Positions 12,901 to 18,136 of a stretch of DNA of 18,136 nucleotides are shown here, one piece after another (the first letter of the stretch is position 1; each line of letters opens with the position of its first letter). A program made the position numbers and the translations under genes. The stretch is from positions 1 through 18,136 of the forward strand of contig CANTHI010000013.1 of assembly GCA_947653505.1 (NCBI GenBank). Reading direction: 5' to 3'. The stretch is from an uncultured Eubacterium sp. (GTDB lineage: Bacteria; Bacillota_A; Clostridia; Lachnospirales; Lachnospiraceae). Below the pieces are notes generated by a model. That model was not told the DNA's origin. It saw only the letters and a list, made by a program, of their open reading frames with translations, and did no database searches.

Positions 12901-15003
12901 TTATCGGGCCAGTTCAAATTTCTGTACCATTTTATTCAGCAGCTCTGCCTGTGAAGCCAGCTCTTCCGAGGTTGCGGACGTTTCCTGCGAAGCGGCGGAA
13001 TTATCCTGAATGCTGTGTGAAATGTCCTGAATGCCGGCACGCAGCTGCTCCATATTTTCTGCCTGTACAGCCGCGTTTTCAGCGGTTTCCTGTATCATCT
13101 CATTTACGTGGCTGACTGCGCTTACGGATTCCTGCAGGGAGTCTGCGGCGTCTTTGGCAATCGTATTTCCTTTGTCGATTTCTCCCATCGAAATTTCGAT
13201 CAGTTCTTTTGTCGTACCTGCTGCTTTCGAGCTTTCCAGCGCCAGCTTACCGATTTCGTCAGCGACGACAGCAAAGCCTTTTCCGGCTTCTCCGGCGCGG
13301 GCAGCTTCAATGGAAGCATTGAGTGAGAGCAGGTTTGTCTGCGAGGCAATGTCTTCGATTGTCTGGATAATGCCGACCACTTTTTCAGATGTTTCATGAA
13401 TATGCTGCATCGCGGTCATCATATGCTTCATGTTTTCCTGATTCTGTCCGATCATGGCCGCAGCCTGCGTTGTTGCTCTGGCCGAAGCTTCTGCCTTGTT
13501 GCGGCTGTGCTCTACCTGATCTGTGACAGAGGCCGCTGACGCAGACAGTTGTTCGACAGAGGAGGCCTGTGTCTGTGCGCCGTCTGCCAGTGACTGGGAA
13601 GCGGAGGCAAGTTCTGTAGCGCCAATGGAAACCCGCTCAGAGCTTTCCTGAATACCGGTCATTACCTGATTCATCGAGTCTGCAATATGAAACAGGGCCG
13701 TTTTAATTTTCTGAAACTCACCATGATAATCGCGCTGGAGCTGGATCGTTAGTTTTCCGTCGGCAATTTGTGACAAAACGTCTGCTGTTTCATCAATATA
13801 TCCCATATATTCTTTCAGCCGGCTGACGGTTTTCTGGATAGAAGCGCCCAGCTGGCCAATTTCGTTTTCACTGGTGATATGCAGCTCCACATCGAGATCT
13901 CCGGCTGCCAGCTGCTGTGCGGTTTCGTTCAGCTCCAGAATCGGTCTGGTCAGACGGTCCGCGCTTTTGCGGATCCGGATAGTAAGCAGTACAATACCGA
14001 TGGCAAACAACAGGATCAGCGCAAGAAGCATGGCAAATAAAATCCCATAATATTCAGATGAAGGCAGACTGCTGAGTACAAAATATCCCGTATCTCCTGC
14101 AGACTGTAAAAAACCATATCTGGTAACGCCGTCTGTCTGGTATCTTAAAAAGACATCCTTTCTGGATGAAATTGCGTTGCTGACATTCTGGGAAGTATCT
14201 GTATCTTTGATATTTTTCATTATCAGATCAGCCTTCGGGTGATATAAGAACGTACCATTTTCAGAAAACAGCAGGATATATCCCTTGCGGCCGACTTTGT
14301 ATTCACTCATAAGCTTTGTCATATGATCCAGAGAAATATCCATACCGACAGCTCCCACAACGTTTCCGGAAGCGTCCATTACCGGAGCGGCAGTACTTAC
14401 GACCAGATTTCCGGTCGAAGAATCTACATATGGCTCTGTCAGTACAGGTTGTTTTGTTTCGACGCATCCAAACCAGCTGCGGCCTGTGATATCCCAGTCT
14501 TTTTCGCTAACAAATCCATCAGACTGTACAAATGAACTTGTATCGAGATCGGCAACCCATGTAGCCATAATGTTTTCAGAATCAGTGGCTACGATTCCTG
14601 CCAGATTGTCCAGTACAGTATCCATTTTTCCGGCCTGTCTGAAATCATCATCGTTGGTTGTATGTTCCATCACATACCGGACTTCAGGATTGGCAGCCAG
14701 CTGCACTGCGGATTTTATGTATTGCTGCAAAAATCCGGTCAGTTCATTTGCAACAGCGGTAGATTCTGTTGTCAGCTCTGTCTTTTTTGATGTTATGCTC
14801 AGCCAGCCTGTCATGCCGGCAGCGGTAGCTGCGATTAACAGAAATACGAATATGGCGCTGCCTCCAATCTGCCGCAGGATTTCATCTGCAATTTTTTTCC
14901 TGGATGGTGCGCTTTTTGACGGCGGGGACTGTGCAAAGCTGCCATTTGTGATAGAGCTTTGTTCCGTATTGTTTGTGGATTGTGCTTTCAATTGGTGTTT
15001 CAT
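12901..15003 (-). CDS. dCache chemoreceptor (methyl-accepting chemotaxis protein), likely amino-acid sensor
   Basis: This is a 700-residue transmembrane chemoreceptor. A Ser/Asn/Gln-rich cytoplasmic leader (1-45) precedes TM1 (about 49-70). The extracellular dCache_1 domain (about 75-315) is followed by TM2 (about 320-342), HAMP (about 343-396) and a long signalling coiled coil. The coiled-coil tip is [20 protein letters not shown] (Asn562, Glu566). In the distal Cache pocket Arg175-x-Trp177-Phe178, Tyr192-x-Asp194 and Asp222 match, with almost the same spacing, the known amino-acid-binding motif of dCache_1AA receptors such as PctA; Phe replaces one Tyr. An amino acid is therefore the likely attractant. 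GGGAGG lies 9 bases before the ATG. No CheR-binding pentapeptide is present. It has its own promoter at 15040-15068. Confidence 0.94.
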   Translation of the reverse strand: MKHQLKAQSTNNTEQSSITNGSFAQSPPSKSAPSRKKIADEILRQIGGSAIFVFLLIAATAAGMTGWLSITSKKTELTTESTAVANELTGFLQQYIKSAVQLAANPEVRYVMEHTTNDDDFRQAGKMDTVLDNLAGIVATDSENIMATWVADLDTSSFVQSDGFVSEKDWDITGRSWFGCVETKQPVLTEPYVDSSTGNLVVSTAAPVMDASGNVVGAVGMDISLDHMTKLMSEYKVGRKGYILLFSENGTFLYHPKADLIMKNIKDTDTSQNVSNAISSRKDVFLRYQTDGVTRYGFLQSAGDTGYFVLSSLPSSEYYGILFAMLLALILLFAIGIVLLTIRIRKSADRLTRPILELNETAQQLAAGDLDVELHITSENEIGQLGASIQKTVSRLKEYMGYIDETADVLSQIADGKLTIQLQRDYHGEFQKIKTALFHIADSMNQVMTGIQESSERVSIGATELASASQSLADGAQTQASSVEQLSASAASVTDQVEHSRNKAEASARATTQAAAMIGQNQENMKHMMTAMQHIHETSEKVVGIIQTIEDIASQTNLLSLNASIEAARAGEAGKGFAVVADEIGKLALESSKAAGTTKELIEISMGEIDKGNTIAKDAADSLQESVSAVSHVNEMIQETAENAAVQAENMEQLRAGIQDISHSIQDNSAASQETSATSEELASQAELLNKMVQKFELAR

Positions 15004-15039
15004 TTGTATAAACCTCCCTATATTTCTTTTCCTCTTTTT

Positions 15040-15068
15040 ATTGTAGCGCGAATTGCATGGTAATACAA
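15040..15068 (-). promoter_or_regulatory. Promoter of the dCache chemoreceptor gene
   Basis: On the minus strand TTGTAT (15068-15063) and TACAAT (15045-15040) are 17 bp apart, with a leader of about 30 nt to the ATG at 15003. Confidence 0.65.
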
Positions 15069-15110
15069 TAGAAAATCTGATTTTTGAGATTTGTTATGTA
15101 GGAGAGGGGA

Positions 15111-15180
15111 TACTTTTCACGGAGCAGGAATGCGCATAAACTGCGCATTCCGTGAGAATGTGATTCAGGAGTGAGGGGCG
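15111..15180 (+). repeat. Family E hairpin repeat, copy E3 (short variant)
   Basis: This 70-bp copy is near-identical to E2 apart from the 19-base apex. GGAATGCGCA (15127-15136) and TGCGCATTCC (15142-15151) form a perfect 10-bp stem with loop TAAAC; flanking TCAC and GTGA can extend it. Its right end overlaps the 3' end of the aminotransferase gene on the opposite strand. Confidence 0.85.
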
Positions 15181-16469
15181 GTCTTGAGAAGCAAATTTTC
15201 CACACTGACCAGCCGGACGCAGCAGGCAAATACTTCTGCTGCCTGTTTCATTTCCTCCAGATCCGGAAACGTCGGTGCGATGCGGATGATGGTATCGTCC
15301 GGGTCAATCCGGTATGGAAACGGGGCGCCGGCGGCAGTCAGGCTAATACCTGCTTCTTTTGCTTTTGCGACAATTGCCTTCGCGCATCCTTTTAATGATT
15401 CAAAACAGATAAAATACCCGCCTTTTGGCTGGATCCATGTTCCGATTCCGCGCGGTGCGATTTCTGCTGAAAGGACCTGACCAACGGCTTCGAATTTTGG
15501 ACGGATAATTGCAGCGTGCTTTGCCATATGCGCACGGACACCGTCCATATTTTTTAAATATCTTGTATGTGTCCATTGCTTGATCTTATCGTGGCCGATC
15601 GTCTGCACGGACATCTGTTTTAGCATATCATCGCGGTTTTTTTTCGACATCCCCATTGCAGAGATGCCTGCACCGGAAAATGTCACCTTTGAAGTCGAGC
15701 AAAATTCATAAACCATGTCCTGACTTCCAGCCTTTTCACATTCCTGCATAATCGGCAGCAGCTCATCCCTGTCATCCTCATACAGATCGTGAACCGCATA
15801 CGCATTATCCCAGTAAATACGAAAATCCGGAGCCGCCGGCTTTAACGCTGCAAACCTGCGCACTGTTTCATCCGAATACGTAATTCCCTGCGGATTGGAA
15901 TATTTTGGCACACACCAGATGCCTTTCACCGCCGCGTCTTTGCTGACCAGCTGCTCCACAAGGTCCATATCGGGTCCGGTCTTTGTCATCGGGACATTGA
16001 CCATTTCAATGCCAAAATACTGTGTAATGGCAAAATGTCTGTCGTACCCCGGCACCGGACATAAAAATTTTATTTTGTCCAGCCTGCACCACGGCGTTGA
16101 TCCCAGCACTCCGTGAATCATGGCCCGCGCGATCGTATCGTACATAATACTCAGACTGGCATTGCCATGTACAATGACCTGATCTTCCCTGCAGTCCATA
16201 AAGCCGGCCATCAGCCGTTTTGCCTCGTCAATCCCGTCCAGACTGCCATAGTTTCTGCAGTCCGTGCCGGCTTCCGTGCGCAGCACAGACTTCGAACTGA
16301 TGATATCGTACATTCCCATCGAAAGATCCAGCTGCTGCGGTGACGGTTTTCCTCTGGTCAGATTCAGATCCAGCGCAAGCGCTTTTATTTTATCAAATTC
16401 CTGCTCCAATTCCTGTTTTTCTGCTTCCAGTTCCTCACGTGTCATTTCCAGATATGATTTTAGTTTCAT
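15165..16469 (-). CDS. PLP-dependent aminotransferase, MocR-type fold (probable aspartate aminotransferase)
   Basis: This 434-residue fold-type I aminotransferase resembles the Aminotran_MocR group (PF12897), which includes the Corynebacterium glutamicum aspartate aminotransferase. The group's N-terminal signature is present (YLEMTREELEAEKQELE, then LDLNLTRGKPSPQQLDLS). Key residues are the Schiff-base Lys261 in STSKVTFSG, Asp221 in YWDNAYAVHD for the pyridine nitrogen, the SNPQGITYS segment, and an Arg in IIRIAPTFP likely to hold the substrate carboxylate. It would move amino groups between aspartate or a similar amino acid and 2-oxoglutarate. ATG 16469 follows AGGAGG by 5 bases; an upstream in-frame ATG lacks such support. 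It lies 54 bp after rarA, probably in one transcript. Its last four codons and stop lie inside repeat E3. Confidence 0.85.
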   Translation of the reverse strand: MKLKSYLEMTREELEAEKQELEQEFDKIKALALDLNLTRGKPSPQQLDLSMGMYDIISSKSVLRTEAGTDCRNYGSLDGIDEAKRLMAGFMDCREDQVIVHGNASLSIMYDTIARAMIHGVLGSTPWCRLDKIKFLCPVPGYDRHFAITQYFGIEMVNVPMTKTGPDMDLVEQLVSKDAAVKGIWCVPKYSNPQGITYSDETVRRFAALKPAAPDFRIYWDNAYAVHDLYEDDRDELLPIMQECEKAGSQDMVYEFCSTSKVTFSGAGISAMGMSKKNRDDMLKQMSVQTIGHDKIKQWTHTRYLKNMDGVRAHMAKHAAIIRPKFEAVGQVLSAEIAPRGIGTWIQPKGGYFICFESLKGCAKAIVAKAKEAGISLTAAGAPFPYRIDPDDTIIRIAPTFPDLEEMKQAAEVFACCVRLVSVENLLLKTAPHS

Positions 16470-16474
16470 AACTA

Positions 16475-16480
16475 CCTCCT
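16475..16480 (-). promoter_or_regulatory. Ribosome binding site that sets the aminotransferase start
   Basis: AGGAGG on the minus strand, 5 bases before ATG 16469, favours this start over the ATG 13 codons upstream, which has no comparable site. Confidence 0.75.
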
Positions 16481-16523
16481 GATCATTCATTTGCTGACAG
16501 ATACGCACTGATCTGCCAGCCGC

Positions 16524-17864
16524 TTAGTCATGCATCCCATCTTTTTTCCACTCCGCCACCTGTGCAAGATAAGCGCGGATCTGCTTTTCATAGCCATTGT
16601 CTGCAGGCTTGTAAAATACCATGTCTTCCAGGCCTGCCGGCAGGTATTGCTGCGCCGCAAAATGGTCCGGATACGCATGCGCATATTTATAACCGCTTCC
16701 CCGTCCCAGCTTTGCACTGGATTTATAATGTGCATCCATCAGATGGGCAGGCACCGGTGGCGTTTTTACTGTCCGTACCGCTTCCATCGCATTGGCAATC
16801 GCTTCACAGGCCGCGTTGCTCTTGGGCGCTGCCGCTACATACGTAACCGCCTGCGATAATACGATCTGCGCCTCCGGCAGCCCCAGCCGTTCTGCCGCCA
16901 GGGAAGCTGCCACAGCTACCTGCAGCGCCTGTGGGTCCGCATTTCCGACATCCTCGGCCGCGCAGATCATAATCCTTCTGGCAATAAACTTAAGATCCTC
17001 TCCGGCATACAGCATTCTTGCCAGATAATACACCGCCGCATCCGGATCGGAGCCACGCATGCTTTTAATAAACGCAGAAACCGTATCATAATGGTTATCT
17101 CCGGACTTATCGTAACGGACCACCCGCTTCTGAATGCACTCCGAAGCCACATCCAGCGTAATATGAATCATTCCGTCCGCACTGCGTTCTGTCGTAAGCA
17201 CGCCCAGCTCTATGGCAGTCAGCGCCGCTCTTGCATCTCCGTTTGCCGCATCCGCCAGAAAATCTGCCGCGTCATCTTCCAGTACTGCATGATAAGACCC
17301 GACACCTTTTTCCGTATCGGTAACGGCGCGGTACAAAAGTGTCTTAATATCTTCTTTTGACAAGGCATACAGCTCAAAAATAACCGAACGTGACAAAAGA
17401 GCTCCATTTACCTCAAAATAAGGATTTTCTGTCGTCGCCCCGATCAGGATCACCGTTCCGTCTTCTACAAACGGCAGCAGATAATCCTGCTGGCCTTTAT
17501 GAAAACGATGAATCTCATCAATGAACAAAATCGTCTTTTTTCCATACATGCCCTGATTGTTCTTTGCCTGCGCGATCATTTCCTCCATTTCCTTCTTTCC
17601 GGAAGAAGTCGCGTTCAGCTGCAAAAACTGCGCACTTGTCGTATTCGCAATGACCTTTGCCAGTGTTGTCTTTCCGGTACCGGGCGGGCCATAAAAAATA
17701 ACCGAGCGAAGCTGATCGGCCCTGATCGCACGGTACAATAGCTTATTTTTCCCGATAATATGCTGCTGCCCGACAACTTCATCCAGCGTTACCGGACGCA
17801 GCCTGGACGCAAGCGGGGATTCGCTTTTCAGATTCTGCTCTCTCATATAATCAAATAAATTCAT
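16524..17864 (-). CDS. rarA: Replication-associated recombination protein A (RarA/MgsA, AAA+ ATPase)
   Basis: This 446-residue clamp-loader-like AAA+ ATPase acts at stalled replication forks and interacts with SSB in characterised homologues. The Walker A motif GPPGTGKT (59-66, Lys65), Walker B FIDEIHRF (Asp116, Glu117), sensor 1 GATTENP (142-148) and the arginine-finger region LLSRSVIFEL are all intact. The C-terminal part has the usual RarA tetramerisation region, including RGSDPDAAVYYLARML and the PPVPAHLMDAHYK segment. The length is typical. The start is supported by GGAGGAG just upstream. It is the first gene of a probable rarA-aminotransferase transcript driven by a promoter at 17919-17947. 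Confidence 0.96.
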   Translation of the reverse strand: MNLFDYMREQNLKSESPLASRLRPVTLDEVVGQQHIIGKNKLLYRAIRADQLRSVIFYGPPGTGKTTLAKVIANTTSAQFLQLNATSSGKKEMEEMIAQAKNNQGMYGKKTILFIDEIHRFHKGQQDYLLPFVEDGTVILIGATTENPYFEVNGALLSRSVIFELYALSKEDIKTLLYRAVTDTEKGVGSYHAVLEDDAADFLADAANGDARAALTAIELGVLTTERSADGMIHITLDVASECIQKRVVRYDKSGDNHYDTVSAFIKSMRGSDPDAAVYYLARMLYAGEDLKFIARRIMICAAEDVGNADPQALQVAVAASLAAERLGLPEAQIVLSQAVTYVAAAPKSNAACEAIANAMEAVRTVKTPPVPAHLMDAHYKSSAKLGRGSGYKYAHAYPDHFAAQQYLPAGLEDMVFYKPADNGYEKQIRAYLAQVAEWKKDGMHD

Positions 17865-17918
17865 AGCTCCTCCAGATGCCCTGCTGTAATTGTAATGTCC
17901 TTCCAGTTCATTCCATAT

Positions 17919-17947
17919 ATCATAACTTGGAATGCGGAATATGGCAA
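17919..17947 (-). promoter_or_regulatory. Promoter of rarA, with a dyad around the -10
   Basis: On the minus strand TTGCCA (17947-17942) and TATGAT (17924-17919) are 17 bp apart. The inverted repeat CATTCCA (17909-17915) / TGGAATG (17928-17934) brackets the -10 box and could be an operator. No regulator is recognised. Confidence 0.55.
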
Positions 17948-17979
17948 GAACATTTTTTCTAATGCGGGAGGCTGTCTCT

Positions 17980-18055
17980 TATTGGAAAATGCAACCATTT
18001 ACATAATGTGTTACATATTGGCCTTCCGGACGCTGGATGGAAGGTGCTGGCCTAA
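17980..18055 (-). repeat. Family C repeat, copy C4 (core and tail)
   Basis: This copy is in reverse orientation. CCTTCC (18022-18027) and GGAAGG (18039-18044) make a perfect 6-bp stem around the invariant loop (ATCCAGCGTCC when read on the minus strand). The AATATGTAACAC and ATGTAAATGGTTGCATT tail of the C1 type follows, ending near 17984. The full outer stem is not present. Confidence 0.75.
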
Positions 18056-18136
18056 CCTGGATAAACAAGAACAGTATATATTGGCCTCCCGGACGCTGGA
18101 TGAGGGAAGCGGCCCTGTTTCATTGTTCCGGTTTCC
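18056..18136 (-). repeat. Family C repeat, copy C5, running off the window
   Basis: Read on the minus strand this matches positions 257 to about 337 of C2 with only a few substitutions. GGCC (18083-18086 / 18111-18114) and TCCC/GGGA (18087-18090 / 18104-18107) enclose the invariant loop. The head would lie beyond 18136. C4 and C5 form a tandem pair that is inverted relative to C1-C2. Confidence 0.8.

Noticed and set aside
15111..15180. Family E hairpins as intrinsic terminators
   Set aside because: The stems are strong, but no T run follows on either strand.

Overview
The window looks like a chromosomal segment of a low-to-mid GC anaerobic member of the Clostridia, most likely a Lachnospiraceae-type gut Firmicute. 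This is inferred from AGGAGG-type ribosome binding sites, seven candidate vegetative promoters that all have a 17-bp spacer, a DUF1002 secreted protein, a PF06541 membrane protein, a 2Fe superoxide reductase and a Cys-ladder LRR surface protein. No rRNA, tRNA, CRISPR array or intact transposase is visible.

Layout. Positions 1-345 hold two head-to-tail copies of a repeat (family C) that folds into a multi-stem structure. A promoter and the phosphoglucomutase gene pgcA follow. Positions 2295-3180 are a graveyard of accessory DNA read on the minus strand: a frameshifted MT-A70 adenine methyltransferase fragment, a terminator, and a Phd/YefM-RelE/ParE toxin-antitoxin pair in which both genes are broken. 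Next on the plus strand come a secreted leucine-rich-repeat protein, then a likely operon of a soluble MCP-like coiled-coil protein, an alpha/beta hydrolase and a secreted DUF1002 protein. A transmembrane chemoreceptor and a duplicated PF06541 membrane protein follow, then the superoxide reductase gene dfx. A strong terminator at 12851-12894 separates these from the minus-strand half: a dCache chemoreceptor with amino-acid-sensor residues, a MocR-type (aspartate-like) aminotransferase, and rarA. The window closes with two more family C copies in inverted orientation.

How the genes fit together. Three proteins carry chemoreceptor signalling domains (two membrane-bound, one soluble), but no che or flagellar genes are present, so they must feed an array encoded elsewhere. 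The dCache receptor matches the residue spacing of amino-acid-binding receptors. The remaining genes are housekeeping (pgcA, rarA, aminotransferase) or stress defence (dfx).

The most unusual content is in the repeats. Family C has an invariant loop closed by a stem whose bases change in a compensated way between copies, which suggests a conserved structured RNA or single-stranded DNA element. Family E is a 70-90 bp hairpin element that lies at or just after three stop codons and supplies the last codons and the stop of the aminotransferase.
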